A stretch of DNA of 64,000 bases from Balneola sp. (lineage in GTDB: Bacteria; Bacteroidota; Rhodothermia; Balneolales; Balneolaceae), in the NCBI GenBank assembly GCA_002696035.1, contig NZQV01000015.1, forward strand, positions 1 through 64,000, given 5' to 3'. Under the pieces are notes generated by a model, which searched no databases, was not told the origin of the DNA, and saw only the letters and a list, made by a program, of their open reading frames with translations. Shown piece by piece: positions 43,191 to 52,191 of the stretch. A program made the position numbers and the translations under genes. Positions within the stretch are counted from its first letter, which is position 1. Every line of letters begins with the position of its first letter.

Positions 43191-44065
43191 CAGTATAAGC
43201 TGACAGAAATACCGGCAGAAAGCACCTGTTTGAGCTGAATTTCACTGGAAAAGTCATTGTCGTACCGAAGTTCAAACTGAAAAGAGGCACTCACCAGGCT
43301 ATTGATCTGACCGACCACTTCGTTGCTCCATTTCACGTCCGTTTCAGAAACGGGAATCAGGAAATTAGTGAAGGTCTCGAGTGCACTGGTATAAAAAATG
43401 CTTTCAAAAACCTCCTTCTCAAAATTGATACCGGTTGTTAAACCACCTTCACCACGCACTTCTTTATCCTGGGCTACACCGTAGAGAGGTTTGAGATCAT
43501 CATCGGTTACTATTGTTTGTTTAAGCGCCAAACCCGTCTCGAATGTAAAAGCATCACTTGGTGCATAAGCCACACCAACCCCTTCCATAACATAAGCCGG
43601 AGCAAAAAGATCTGAGATCAAGACATCAGGCACGCCATCTTCTGTACTGTATTCATACCCTTCATCAAACTGTGTTCTGAAATTTATATTACCGTATCCT
43701 GAAAAGTTACCATCTTCAGTAAATCTATAATTGAACCGATTTATGACCTCTATCACATCATCGGTTTTTATAACGCCTTCTCCCTGCACATTTGACTGAC
43801 CGTATTTAAGATTGGTTCGAAAGCCATAGCTGAACAATCCCTGTCGGTATTTCATCGTAAAAATGGACGAAGCCGTTCCACTGATGGAACTTACCCCACC
43901 CTGGGCCCAATTGCTGTAGGCGGCTTGTGATCCATTTAGGTTGGCAACCCAGCTTTGGTCCCAGCCAGCCAGGGTATCCGGGATGTTAATAGATTGAGCA
44001 ACTGCAGGGGTAGCTGTCATCATTAATAGAATTAATAAAACGTAGTTCTTCAGTGTCTTATACAT
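43190..44065 (-). CDS. DUF3078 outer-membrane-like protein
   Basis: This 291-aa exported protein has a signal peptide (KNYVLLILLMMTATPAVAQ) and is predicted to be rich in beta strands. The DUF3078 mark is the N-terminal WDQSWVANLNGSQAAYSNWAQGGVSSISGTAS. Alternating amphipathic segments (YSYGFRTNLKYGQ, FNYRFTEDGNFSGYGNINFRTQFD) lead to a terminal hydrophobic/aromatic strand (QVLSAGISVSLY), consistent with an outer-membrane barrel. It lies 5 bp after the PyrR-like gene and overlaps the decarboxylase start by one base, forming a leftward three-gene operon. Function unknown. Confidence 0.87.
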   Translation of the reverse strand: MYKTLKNYVLLILLMMTATPAVAQSINIPDTLAGWDQSWVANLNGSQAAYSNWAQGGVSSISGTASSIFTMKYRQGLFSYGFRTNLKYGQSNVQGEGVIKTDDVIEVINRFNYRFTEDGNFSGYGNINFRTQFDEGYEYSTEDGVPDVLISDLFAPAYVMEGVGVAYAPSDAFTFETGLALKQTIVTDDDLKPLYGVAQDKEVRGEGGLTTGINFEKEVFESIFYTSALETFTNFLIPVSETDVKWSNEVVGQINSLVSASFQFELRYDNDFSSEIQLKQVLSAGISVSLY

Positions 44066-44070
44066 GTCGG

Positions 44071-44583
44071 TTATTTATTTTTAAAAAGTATTGCTTGATC
44101 GAGTGCACCTTTTTTAAGCATCACTTCGATATGTTCTCCTAATTTTGTTGGAACTTTTATTCCAGTCAGGTCAGAACCCAAGGGGTATTTTCGATGTCCC
44201 CGGTCGATCAAAGTTGCGATCTCAATGGTATTGGGTTCATAGATGTTACAAATGGCAGAAAGTGCCGAGAACATCGTTTTGCCCGAGAAAATCACATCAT
44301 CAACAAGCAGTACGAATTTTTCGTTGCAGTCAGGTACATTTCTACTCGCTGCTTTATCATGTACATGATATTGATGTGGAGTTGTCTTTATATCCGCGAC
44401 TTCATCCAGATACTGCGCGATCTTCTGGGCTGTTGCATACCCTCTTTCATTTAATCCGATCAATATCAGGTTGTTCCCGGGTTCTTTTTCTTTGAGTTTT
44501 TCCCACACTTGTATAGCCATTCGTCGTAAAGTCCGGTCAATCCGGGCCTGACTCATAAGTACGATTTGCTTATCCATATTCAT
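44071..44583 (-). CDS. PyrR-like phosphoribosyltransferase
   Basis: This 170-aa cytoplasmic type I phosphoribosyltransferase has the PRPP loop FVLLVDDVIFSGKTMFSAL (about 91-109). LTRIA-like DRTLRRMAIQVWEKL at the start and the PyrR-style C-terminal segment LIDRGHRKYPLGSDLTGIKVPT complete the match. In other bacteria PyrR binds pyr mRNA to control pyrimidine genes and has weak uracil phosphoribosyltransferase activity. Here it heads a leftward operon with DUF3078 and a PLP decarboxylase, not with pyrimidine genes, so its role may differ. The exact start (44583 or the ATG two codons later) is not clear; no strong ribosome-binding site is seen. No pyr attenuator was noticed upstream. Confidence 0.85.
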   Translation of the reverse strand: MNMDKQIVLMSQARIDRTLRRMAIQVWEKLKEKEPGNNLILIGLNERGYATAQKIAQYLDEVADIKTTPHQYHVHDKAASRNVPDCNEKFVLLVDDVIFSGKTMFSALSAICNIYEPNTIEIATLIDRGHRKYPLGSDLTGIKVPTKLGEHIEVMLKKGALDQAILFKNK

Positions 44584-44708
44584 AATATTGAGTTCCGACT
44601 AAGGTACTCTTTTATTGAGAGAAAGTTAAAAAAATTCAGAAAATTTTTCTCGTAAATTCTTATCTTAACAGTGTTAACCAAAATCTATAAATCTAACGCA
44701 GAGAGACC

Positions 44709-45020
44709 ATGAAACAAGGATTTGGAACATTATTACTGAGTTCCGCTGCATTTGCAGGTGGCGTTGTTGCCGGGCTTTTATTGACCCCAAGATCTGGAAA
44801 AGAAAACCTTCAGGTCCTTAACGAGTACAGCAAAGAAACAAAAAGCTGGCTGCAAGATCAGGGCCAAAAAATAATATCAGACAGCGAAAAAAGGATCGAC
44901 AAAGTATCGCAAGGGATACGCAAAACAGTAAAAGATGCGGTTCCTGATCTTTATGAAGCTACCGAAGATCTGCATTTTACGGAAGAAGAAGGCATAGAAG
45001 AGATCAATAAACGTGGCTGA
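44709..45020 (+). CDS. YtxH-domain protein (second copy)
   Basis: This 103-aa protein has the YtxH N-terminal membrane segment (FGTLLLSSAAFAGGVVAGLLLTPRSGKENL) and a long charged helical tail. AGAGAG lies just before the ATG. It is divergent from the PyrR-like gene and overlaps the DUF2851 gene (GTG 45013) at its 3' end. It is related to the YtxH gene at 41,478 only over the membrane segment; the tails differ. Its function is unknown. Confidence 0.85.
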   Translation: MKQGFGTLLLSSAAFAGGVVAGLLLTPRSGKENLQVLNEYSKETKSWLQDQGQKIISDSEKRIDKVSQGIRKTVKDAVPDLYEATEDLHFTEEEGIEEINKRG

Positions 45021-46182
45021 TACAAGTTTCAGACATTCTGAAGCTTTTTTACAGTGGATCTGGCAAAACGTGTTATTCGACATAAACAGTTTAAGAACCA
45101 CTGATGGAAAAAAACTGCGTGTTATAGATCCGGGAACTCAAAATGCAACTGACGGGCCTGATTTTAATCATGCAGCCATTGAGATAGAAGGTATCACCTG
45201 GCACGGCGATGTAGAATTGCATATCGAGAACAGTGGCTGGAAATCTCACAGGCATCATCTAGATGCAAATTATAATACTGTTGTACTTCATGTGGTTACA
45301 AATACACCGGAAAAGACCGTCCGTACTAAAAACGGTCACCGGCCGCACACCCTCAACATTCTTCCTCACCTTTCGCCGCAAATACATCGTTTCCTGAATA
45401 GCTTTGAAACGTCGGGTTCCCTGAATTGTGCATCCGGGCTGAATTTTATATCTGAAGAGGCTTTCTACAAGCAGCTTGCTAAAGCGCACCTTGAGTATTT
45501 TGATCAAAAGGGAAATGATTTCCTGCAGTTTTATGATCCGGAACTGCTGCCTTCCGACGCCTGGAAGCAAGCACTGATAATCTCGCTTTGGGATGGGCTT
45601 GGTATCTCTCACAATCGGGAGGCTATGCAAATAATTGCAAAATCCTGGATGCATGAATTTCGAAAAAAAGGATCAGCCCTTACCGTTTCTGAAACGCTCA
45701 AGCTATCCGGGTTGCGTAATAATTCAGATAAAGACCCTGGCTGGAATTTTAAAGCCGTCCGTCCTGCAAATCACCCCAAAAAAAGAATTACCGAGGCCGT
45801 AGCTGTTAGCAATGCCATACTCAAACTTCCATTTAACACTTTTCTGAACCCGATTTCCGTTTCCCTCTGGGATCAGCTCCTTCAGGAAGCTGAAATCAAA
45901 AATACAGGACGCTATAAAATTTTATTCGGAACCGTATTTCTTCCCGCTCTGTATATGCTCGGGAATTTATTTGCGCACAAAAAACTCTCAGAATCTGCCT
46001 TTTCATCATGGAAGGATTTAAACACTCCGGTTCCAAAAAGTATTCTTCATTCATTTAAATCACTTTCGCTCAAGAATCAAAGCTATCAAAGAAAGCTTGG
46101 GGCTGTACATCAGTTAAAGGCTTATTGTAAACCCGGAAGATGCTCTGAATGTTTTGTTTTAAAAAAAGCAATTCAGTCTTGA
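45013..46182 (+). CDS. DUF2851 family protein
   Basis: This 389-aa cytoplasmic protein is typical of Bacteroidota. DUF2851 marks are HSEAFLQWIWQNVLFD, LRVIDPGTQNATDGPDFNHAAIEIEGITWHGDVELHIENSGWKSHRHHLDANYNTVVLHVV and a C-terminal Cys cluster (AYCKPGRCSECFVLK). The early part (GPDF, E, GDVELH) resembles a PD-(D/E)xK nuclease-like core, with D, E and K-like residues; this is inference. It starts at GTG 45013 and overlaps the YtxH gene by 8 bp. Its 3' end is followed by a tRNA-Gln. The role is unknown. Confidence 0.88.
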   Translation: MADTSFRHSEAFLQWIWQNVLFDINSLRTTDGKKLRVIDPGTQNATDGPDFNHAAIEIEGITWHGDVELHIENSGWKSHRHHLDANYNTVVLHVVTNTPEKTVRTKNGHRPHTLNILPHLSPQIHRFLNSFETSGSLNCASGLNFISEEAFYKQLAKAHLEYFDQKGNDFLQFYDPELLPSDAWKQALIISLWDGLGISHNREAMQIIAKSWMHEFRKKGSALTVSETLKLSGLRNNSDKDPGWNFKAVRPANHPKKRITEAVAVSNAILKLPFNTFLNPISVSLWDQLLQEAEIKNTGRYKILFGTVFLPALYMLGNLFAHKKLSESAFSSWKDLNTPVPKSILHSFKSLSLKNQSYQRKLGAVHQLKAYCKPGRCSECFVLKKAIQS

Positions 46183-46230
46183 TTGCTTTTTATGCGCTTC
46201 CTATCTTTGGGGTCTGTCAACGAATGCAAT

Positions 46231-46301
46231 TGCCCGGTCGTCTAATGGCAGGACAGCTGGTTTTGGTCCAGTCAGTGGGGGTTCGAATCCTCCCCGGGCA
46301 A
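46231..46301 (+). tRNA. tRNA-Gln(TTG)
   Basis: A 71-nt cloverleaf: acceptor TGCCCGG/CCGGGCA, D-arm with GTCTAATGGCAGGAC, anticodon arm CTGG-TTTTGGT-CCAG around TTG, T-arm GGGGG-TTCGAAT-CCTCC, discriminator A, no CCA encoded. A hairpin with T-run follows at 46312-46340. Confidence 0.96.
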
Positions 46302-46311
46302 CACAATCAAG

Positions 46312-46342
46312 AAAGGATGACTGAAGAGCCATCCTTTTTGTT
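46312..46342 (+). terminator. Terminator after tRNA-Gln
   Basis: AAAGGATG (46312-46319) and CATCCTTT (46330-46337) make the stem, followed by TT. Confidence 0.87.
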
Positions 46343-46403
46343 TATAAATTAAAGAATTGATTCGCGCAATCAATTCAAAATCTGAACTGTAGGCCCGCTA
46401 TAC

Positions 46404-47336
46404 GTGGATACTCCTCTGGCGATTTTTTCCGGTACAAGTAATCCGGCTTTAGCAAGAGCAATTGCTGAAGAATATGGCACGTCATTAGGTGATGTGACCA
46501 TAAAGAAATTCTCGGACGGGGAGCAATATGTGAAGTACGAGCAAAGCATCAGGGGCGAAGATATCTTTGTTATTCAGTCTACTCCGCCTCCCGGTGATAA
46601 TATCATTGAGCTGTTACTTTTATTAGATGCAGCAAAACGTGCTTCCGTAAAACGGGTTACTGCAGTAATTCCATATTTTGGATACGCCCGGCAAGACAGA
46701 AAAGATCAGCCTCGTGTTTCCATTGGCTCAAAACTGATGGCAAACTTGTTGGTAAAGGCTGGAGCCGATCGTATTTTAACTATGGATTTGCATGCCGCTC
46801 AGATCCAAGGATTTTTTGATATCCCGCTTGACCATTTATATGCAAGCCGGGCTTTTATAGATCATTTTACTTCGAACCCAATTGACAACCTGGTTGTAGT
46901 AGCTCCTGATGTGGGCAGCCTTAAAATGGCTCGTGCCTATTCAAAGAAATTAGGAGCCAGTCTTGCGTTTATTGATAAGCGCCGGCCGAAAGCCAATCAG
47001 TCTGAGATCATGAATCTCATTGGAGAAGTAGAAGGAAAGAATGTGTTAATTGTCGATGATTTGATCGACACCGCCGGAACATTGACGAATGCTGCTGCTG
47101 CTCTTAAGGAGCGAGGCGCTTTAAATATAATCGCCATTTGTACACACCCGATTCTGTCGGGTCCGGCATTTCAGCGAATAGAAGATTCGCCAATTGATGA
47201 AGTATTGGTAACAGATACCGTTCAGCTTCGACAGCCTTCGGATAAGATCAAGGTGTTGAGTGTAGCAAATATATTTGCCGAAGCTATTCAACGTATTCAT
47301 ACCAACGACACTATCAGTGCACTGTTTGATAATTAA
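46404..47336 (+). CDS. prs: Ribose-phosphate pyrophosphokinase (PRPP synthase)
   Basis: This 310-aa cytoplasmic enzyme makes PRPP from ribose-5-phosphate and ATP. It shows LAIFSGTSNPALARAIAEE, KKFSDGEQYV, VIPYFGYARQDRKDQPRVSIGSKL, TMDLHAAQIQGFFDIPLDHLY, and the PRPP-loop NVLIVDDLIDTAGTLTNAA (about 212-230). The start is GTG at 46404. It is followed by rplY 19 bp later, then pth and hppA. The prs-rplY-pth order is widely conserved in bacteria and supports both annotation and operon structure. Confidence 0.96.
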   Translation: MDTPLAIFSGTSNPALARAIAEEYGTSLGDVTIKKFSDGEQYVKYEQSIRGEDIFVIQSTPPPGDNIIELLLLLDAAKRASVKRVTAVIPYFGYARQDRKDQPRVSIGSKLMANLLVKAGADRILTMDLHAAQIQGFFDIPLDHLYASRAFIDHFTSNPIDNLVVVAPDVGSLKMARAYSKKLGASLAFIDKRRPKANQSEIMNLIGEVEGKNVLIVDDLIDTAGTLTNAAAALKERGALNIIAICTHPILSGPAFQRIEDSPIDEVLVTDTVQLRQPSDKIKVLSVANIFAEAIQRIHTNDTISALFDN

Positions 47337-47355
47337 TGATTAATGTAAACGCATT

Positions 47356-48069
47356 ATGGCATACCCAGATTTAGTACAACTTGAAGGAAAATTAAGAGAG
47401 ACCAGCAAACAAGCTAACAAAGCGCTGAGGAAAGAACTCCGCGTGCCTGCTGTTCTCTACGGTCCAGAAGTTGAAGAAAATGTTCACTTCTCTATTGATG
47501 AGCTGGAGTTGGAAAAAATATTAAGAACTCCACAAACCAAGATTCAGGAGCTCAAGGTTGACGGAAAAACCTACAATACCCTTCTTAAAAGAATGGAATA
47601 TGATCCGGTAACCGACCGTCCTCTGCACGCTGATTTTTATGTATTGGCAGATGGACAACCTGTAACACTTCGCGTTCCGGTTAAAATCACCGGTAGTGCA
47701 AAAGGTGTTGTTGAAAACGGTGGACGTGTATTCCAGCCTTTGAAATTCGTTCGCGTGCGGGTGTTGCCTAAAGACATTCCTGCTGAATTTGAACTTGATA
47801 TCACCCCGCTTGGAATCGGTCAGTCTCTCCACATTTCAGACATTGAGCTTGAAGGAATCATTCCTCTCGATGACATGGGACGTACCATTGTGACTATCCG
47901 TCCTCCAAAAGGAGCCGACTTCCTCGAAAATCTTGTTTCCGGTGTTACCGATGAAGCAGAAGAAGAAGTTGTTGCAGAAGGCGAAGAACTTGCAGAAGGC
48001 GAAGAGCTTGCTGAAGGTGAAGAGCCAGAAGAAGGTGATGAAGATTCAGAAGAATCTACCGAAGAATAA
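47356..48069 (+). CDS. rplY: 50S ribosomal protein L25/CTC family with acidic tail
   Basis: This 237-aa protein of the long L25/TL5 (CTC) family binds 5S rRNA in the large subunit. The N-terminal L25 domain (about 1-100) has LREKTSKQ-type start (RETSKQANKALRKELRVPAVLYGPEVEEN) and the domain boundary HADFYVLADGQPVTLRVPV. The C-terminal CTC domain runs to about residue 190. The last about 45 residues are almost all Glu/Gly/Ala, with three AEGEEL repeats and a run ending EESTEE. It lies between prs and pth, the classical neighbours. Confidence 0.95.
   Translation: MAYPDLVQLEGKLRETSKQANKALRKELRVPAVLYGPEVEENVHFSIDELELEKILRTPQTKIQELKVDGKTYNTLLKRMEYDPVTDRPLHADFYVLADGQPVTLRVPVKITGSAKGVVENGGRVFQPLKFVRVRVLPKDIPAEFELDITPLGIGQSLHISDIELEGIIPLDDMGRTIVTIRPPKGADFLENLVSGVTDEAEEEVVAEGEELAEGEELAEGEEPEEGDEDSEESTEE
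47967..48063 (+). repeat. In-frame repeats encoding the acidic L25 tail
   Basis: GCAGAAGGCGAAGAACTT-like units occur three times in tandem (about 47,977-48,022), giving AEGEEL repeats, and continue into further GAA-rich codons. Such repeats often vary in number between strains. Confidence 0.7.
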
Positions 48070-48109
48070 AATTTATCCTTTTTAACGTGAACGCGACCCT
48101 GAACTGATC

Positions 48110-48667
48110 ATGTCCCTTATTGTAGGATTAGGAAACATTGGGACTGAATACGAAGGAACGCGTCACAACATAGGATTCGAAGTTGTTGATGCGCTTGCAG
48201 AAACTCTTTCTATCACATTTGGCCCGGGCGACGGGCCTTTTGTGGTTGCAGAGGGTAGGCACAGAGGGCGAAATATTGTACTGATAAAACCAACTACTTT
48301 TATGAACAAAAGTGGAGTTGCCGTCAGTAAAGCGCTCTCAAAATTTAAAACCAGCCAACAAGACTGCCTGATCATTTATGACGACCTGAACCTTGATGTC
48401 GGAGATATACGGCTAAGGCCTAAAGGCAGCGCCGGCGGACACAACGGAATACAAAGTATTATAGATCAGTTGGGAAATCGGGATTTTCCTCGTCTTCGAT
48501 TCGGGATCGGGAATGATTTCCCCCGGGGCAGGCAGGTTGATTTTGTGCTCTCCCCTTTCAACAATTCTGACCAAAAATATTTGGAAGAGGGCATTCAAAA
48601 AGCCCATGATGCTTCCCTCCACTTTGTTCGGGAAGGCATCCAAAAAACTATGAATCATTTTAACTAA
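48110..48667 (+). CDS. pth: Peptidyl-tRNA hydrolase
   Basis: This 185-aa enzyme recycles tRNA from peptidyl-tRNA dropped by ribosomes. The N-terminus is [25 protein letters not shown], with the catalytic His in TRHNIGF (about residue 22). [17 protein letters not shown] and [27 protein letters not shown] follow. It is third in the prs-rplY-pth-hppA run, 40 bp after rplY and 47 bp before hppA. Confidence 0.96.
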   Translation: MSLIVGLGNIGTEYEGTRHNIGFEVVDALAETLSITFGPGDGPFVVAEGRHRGRNIVLIKPTTFMNKSGVAVSKALSKFKTSQQDCLIIYDDLNLDVGDIRLRPKGSAGGHNGIQSIIDQLGNRDFPRLRFGIGNDFPRGRQVDFVLSPFNNSDQKYLEEGIQKAHDASLHFVREGIQKTMNHFN

Positions 48668-48714
48668 CCAACCCTTTACGGGCAAAGCAAATCATAACTA
48701 ACGCAATCGGAACT

Positions 48715-50940
48715 ATGCAAACAATCATGTATTTAATACCGGTGGCAGGGGTGCTTGCGCTCTTGTACACTATATTTAAGACCTCCTGGGTTTCCAAGCA
48801 GGAAATCGGGACTGAAAAAATGGAACGCATCAGTAAGCACATCGCTTCTGGGGCCATGGCATTCCTTAAAGCGGAATATAAAGTACTTTCTATCTTTGTA
48901 GCTGTTGTAGCCGTTTTATTAGCTTTTAGTGCCGACCCAACTACCTCAAGCTGGATGGTTGCCATTTCCTTTATTGTAGGTGCAATTTGTTCCGGTCTTG
49001 CCGGGTTCATTGGAATGAAGGTTGCTACCAAAGCCAATGTTCGCACCACTCACGCCGCACGTACCAGCCTTGGAAAAGGCCTTGAAGTTGCGTTCGCCGG
49101 TGGTTCTGTTATGGGGCTTGGTGTTGTTGGTCTTGGTGTTCTGGGACTTAGTTTGTTGTTCATTATCTTCGGAATGCATTTTGGTCTTGAAGGAGCCGGG
49201 GCAGTGAATAAAGTACTTGCTGTTGTAACCGGGTTTTCTTTCGGAGCTTCCTCTATTGCTCTTTTTGCTCGTGTAGGCGGTGGTATTTATACCAAAGCTG
49301 CTGATGTTGGAGCCGACCTTGTAGGAAAAGTTGAAGCAGGTATCCCGGAAGATCACCCCCTAAACCCTGCAACTATTGCAGATAACGTTGGTGACAACGT
49401 AGGTGATGTAGCCGGTATGGGTGCTGACCTTTTTGAATCTTATGTGGGTTCTATTATTGGTACTATGGTATTGGGTGCCGCTTTTATAGCTGGTGCCACT
49501 ATTGACGGAGCTGTTTGGGCAGATGCCTTTAACGGACTTTCTGCTGTGATCCTTCCGCTTGTTCTTGCTGCTGTTGGAATCCTGACTTCTATACTCGGTA
49601 CGTTCTTTGTACGTGTGAAAGAAGGCGGTGATCCTCAAAAAGCCTTGAACTTGGGTGAATTTGTTTCAGCTGCAGTTATGTTGGTTGCTTCTTATTTCAT
49701 TATCACGTGGATGCTCCCTGAAACATGGACATTCAACGGAGAAGTTTATAACAGCACCGGAGTTTTCTGGGCTACCATCTTTGGATTGGCTGCAGGATTG
49801 TCTATCGGGCTTATTACCGAGCATTACACAGGAACAGGAACCAAGCCAGTTTGGTCTATCGTAAAGCAGTCTGTTACCGGATCTGCAACCAATATTATCG
49901 CCGGTTTAGGTGTAGGTATGATCTCAACCGCGATTCCTATCATCATTATTGCTGTTGCCATCATGGGCGCTTATGAATTTGCCGGACTATACGGTATTGC
50001 CATCGCTGCTGTTGGAATGCTATCAAACACAGGTATTCAGTTAGCTGTTGATGCATACGGACCTATTTCTGATAATGCCGGTGGTATTGCTGAAATGGCT
50101 GAACTTCCCGGTGAAGTACGTGAGCGCACCGATAAACTTGATGCAGTTGGTAACACAACCGCTGCTATCGGTAAAGGTTTTGCGATCGGTTCTGCTGCCT
50201 TGACCGCACTCGCTCTTTTTGCTGCCTTCATCACTGCTTATAACGCAACACACGAAACCCAATTGATGGGAATTGATATTACTGCCCCTTCAGTAATGGC
50301 GTCTTTATTTATTGGAGCTATGTTACCATTCTTATTCTCTGCTCTTTCTATGAACGCAGTAGGCCGCGCAGCAATGAGTATGATCGAAGAAGTTCGTCGT
50401 CAGTTCAAAGACATTCCTGAATTGACTGAAGCTCTTTCTGCGATGAATCGTAACGAAGGCAAAAAGCTTAAAGACTGGTCTGATGAAGACCGTACAATTT
50501 TTGAAGCTGCCGACGGTAAAGCTGAATATGAAAAATGTGTTGAGATCTCGACGCAAGCTTCTATTCGTGAAATGGTAGTTCCCGGACTTTTAGCCGTTAT
50601 CGTTCCTGTACTGTTCGGTTTTGTACCAGGATTTATCAGCGACAGCCCAACGCTTGGTGCTGAAATGCTTGGTGGACTTCTAGCAGGTGTAACTTCTGCC
50701 GGTGTTCTTATGGCCCTCTTCCAGTCTAACGCTGGTGGTGCATGGGATAACGCCAAGAAGATGATCGAAGAAGGCGTAACCATCGACGGTGTTGAATACG
50801 GAAAAGGCTCAGAGCCTCATAAAGCCGGTGTTGTGGGTGATACGGTTGGAGATCCATTCAAGGATACTTCCGGTCCTTCCCTAAACATCCTGCTTAAGCT
50901 GATGTCCGTAGTTGCCCTTGTAATTGCAACTATGATCTAA
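48715..50940 (+). CDS. hppA: Membrane-bound ion-pumping pyrophosphatase, K+-dependent type
   Basis: This 741-aa inner-membrane pump has about 16 transmembrane helices and uses PPi hydrolysis to pump H+ or Na+. Substrate-site motifs are [11 protein letters not shown] (Dx7KxE, about 199-209), [20 protein letters not shown], and a second acidic set near the C-terminus ([19 protein letters not shown]). [21 protein letters not shown] (about 478-498) has Ala where K+-independent enzymes have Lys, so it is expected to need K+. Whether it moves H+ or Na+ is not decidable by eye. It ends the prs-rplY-pth-hppA run; a hairpin terminator follows. Confidence 0.95.
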   Translation: MQTIMYLIPVAGVLALLYTIFKTSWVSKQEIGTEKMERISKHIASGAMAFLKAEYKVLSIFVAVVAVLLAFSADPTTSSWMVAISFIVGAICSGLAGFIGMKVATKANVRTTHAARTSLGKGLEVAFAGGSVMGLGVVGLGVLGLSLLFIIFGMHFGLEGAGAVNKVLAVVTGFSFGASSIALFARVGGGIYTKAADVGADLVGKVEAGIPEDHPLNPATIADNVGDNVGDVAGMGADLFESYVGSIIGTMVLGAAFIAGATIDGAVWADAFNGLSAVILPLVLAAVGILTSILGTFFVRVKEGGDPQKALNLGEFVSAAVMLVASYFIITWMLPETWTFNGEVYNSTGVFWATIFGLAAGLSIGLITEHYTGTGTKPVWSIVKQSVTGSATNIIAGLGVGMISTAIPIIIIAVAIMGAYEFAGLYGIAIAAVGMLSNTGIQLAVDAYGPISDNAGGIAEMAELPGEVRERTDKLDAVGNTTAAIGKGFAIGSAALTALALFAAFITAYNATHETQLMGIDITAPSVMASLFIGAMLPFLFSALSMNAVGRAAMSMIEEVRRQFKDIPELTEALSAMNRNEGKKLKDWSDEDRTIFEAADGKAEYEKCVEISTQASIREMVVPGLLAVIVPVLFGFVPGFISDSPTLGAEMLGGLLAGVTSAGVLMALFQSNAGGAWDNAKKMIEEGVTIDGVEYGKGSEPHKAGVVGDTVGDPFKDTSGPSLNILLKLMSVVALVIATMI

Positions 50941-50963
50941 GCTTTAGAACTTAGTATTTTCAA

Positions 50964-50998
50964 GCCTCGTACTTAAATGAAGTGCGGGGCTTTTTTGT
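50964..50998 (+). terminator. Terminator after hppA
   Basis: AAGCCTCGTACTT and GAAGTGCGGGGCTT form an imperfect stem (G-T pairs allowed) with a T-run at its right side. Confidence 0.85.
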
Positions 50999-51252
50999 TT
51001 TTAGAAACCTACAAATAATTTAATCGTCATTCTGAGGGTACCCCCGAAGAATCTTAAAGTCTTTGATTTGATAGTGATTTACTAAACTGGCCTTAGAAAA
51101 AAGAACGTTAAGAAGAAGACGAAATGAAGCGTTAAAAAAGAAATCATACCGCTGAAAATCTAAGAAACAAGCAACTCCCGTGAAGGAGCATTGATTTCTT
51201 TTAGCGAAATGTAGTCAGCTTTAGCTCTTTTTTCGCCCGCCTTGATCTTTTG

Positions 51253-51278
51253 TTACTTTTGTATCAAGACAAAAGTAA
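51253..51278. repeat. Perfect 10-bp inverted repeat
   Basis: TTACTTTTGT (51253-51262), 6-nt loop, ACAAAAGTAA (51269-51278), preceded by GCCTTGATCTTTTG. This resembles a short sequence block found between genes in many Bacteroidota; recalled, not searched. Confidence 0.75.
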
Positions 51279-51414
51279 GAGAAAGTATGGCGGCTTGATG
51301 GAATTTTGACTCCGATCTACGGTCATAGATTTCGAGTCTTAAAGATAGTAGATTAGCAAATCTGTCATTTCCTCAAGGTTGTTTCCCACTTTTAGGCAAA
51401 ATTAATAGCTCAGA

Positions 51415-52119
51415 ATGACTTACTCACGAATAACAGTTTCCCAGATGAATAACTCAACCGACATCTTCAAACTCATTTTCCAGCACGATCAGCGACTCGA
51501 TAAGCTCGCCGAACGGAATACACGCGAGAATCCCAAAAAAATGGAGTCTACCCTGGAAGATTTCATGACCCCGGACCCCACCTACTCAAAAATCTATCTT
51601 ACGGGAACCGACTTGGCAAAAGAGCGCTTTGGACTGAATATGCTCTCCGCTTATGATGAAGTCATCGCAGCGCTGGAGATCGCATTTCCTGATAAAAACA
51701 TCTTCACCCATAAAACGCAGTTTCCTTCCATCCAAAAGGCTATACAAGACCTGGAGCTGGGTGAAGTTTTTATCCTGACCGATAGTGATGAGGTCTCCCT
51801 GGATATCAGTTCACTTCACATTGACATCAATTCCAATGTTGGACACCTGAAGGAGGAATTGAAGGAAGCGCTTGAAGCCGGGCATATTGTGGTCTATAAA
51901 GAACAAGCCAAAGACGGTTTTGACCTTCACCTGTTTTCTGAAAAGAATGTGTATAAAGACCTGTTCTTTCCCCTGCAAAAATTAGTACCTGGTCACTTTC
52001 GCTTTTTTAGTATCAATGGGAAGAAATTCAGGTCAGAGCGCCATTTCTATTTCGAGACCTGGACGCTTGATAAACCTCCCCACGGATTTGAAGAAGTACA
52101 CCCTGAGAGTGTGATATAG
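51415..52119 (+). CDS. Uncharacterised 234-aa protein
   Basis: I do not recognise this protein. It is soluble-looking and mildly acidic, without signal peptide or membrane segment. It has a helical N-terminus (FKLIFQHDQRLDKLAERNT), then YSKIYLTGTDLAKERFGLNMLSAYDEVIAALE and TDSDEVSLDISSLHIDINSN. The C-terminal half has LKEELKEALEAGHIVVYKEQAKDGFDLHLFSEKN and ends RSERHFYFETWTLDKPPHGF. Two ATG starts are possible (51415 and 51445). The codon pattern and length support a real gene. It is convergent with the propeller/amidohydrolase gene, and its stop codon lies in one arm of a 20-bp inverted repeat. Confidence 0.72.
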   Translation: MTYSRITVSQMNNSTDIFKLIFQHDQRLDKLAERNTRENPKKMESTLEDFMTPDPTYSKIYLTGTDLAKERFGLNMLSAYDEVIAALEIAFPDKNIFTHKTQFPSIQKAIQDLELGEVFILTDSDEVSLDISSLHIDINSNVGHLKEELKEALEAGHIVVYKEQAKDGFDLHLFSEKNVYKDLFFPLQKLVPGHFRFFSINGKKFRSERHFYFETWTLDKPPHGFEEVHPESVI

Positions 52120-52191
52120 TGATTTGGTGAAGGGTGATATAATGTAGATTTACAATAGCAGCCCCACTATATCACCAAATCACCATATCAC
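52111..52191. repeat. 20-bp inverted repeat spanning both stop codons of a convergent pair
   Basis: GTGATATAGTGATTTGGTGA (52111-52130) and TCACCAAATCACCATATCAC (52172-52191) are reverse complements with one mismatch, separated by 41 nt. TAG of the rightward gene (52117-52119) and TGA of the leftward gene (52188-52190) are inside the arms. It can act as a shared transcription stop, though no T-tract is present. Confidence 0.88.

Larger units (their letters stand above)
50941..51414. other. Intergenic region with terminator and repeat fragments
   Basis: After hppA comes a hairpin with T-run (about 50,964-50,997). A GTCATTCTGAGGGTACCCCCGAAGAATCTT stretch (given in parts: GTCATTCTGAGG at 51,028; CGAAGAATCTT at 51,045) is related to the element at 12.7 kb. 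A perfect 10-bp inverted repeat TTACTTTTGT/ACAAAAGTAA lies at 51,253-51,278. No gene is seen. Confidence 0.7.

Noticed and set aside
46149-46352. Short open frame across the tRNA-Gln region
   Set aside because: It overlaps the end of DUF2851 and the whole tRNA; the tRNA explains the sequence.
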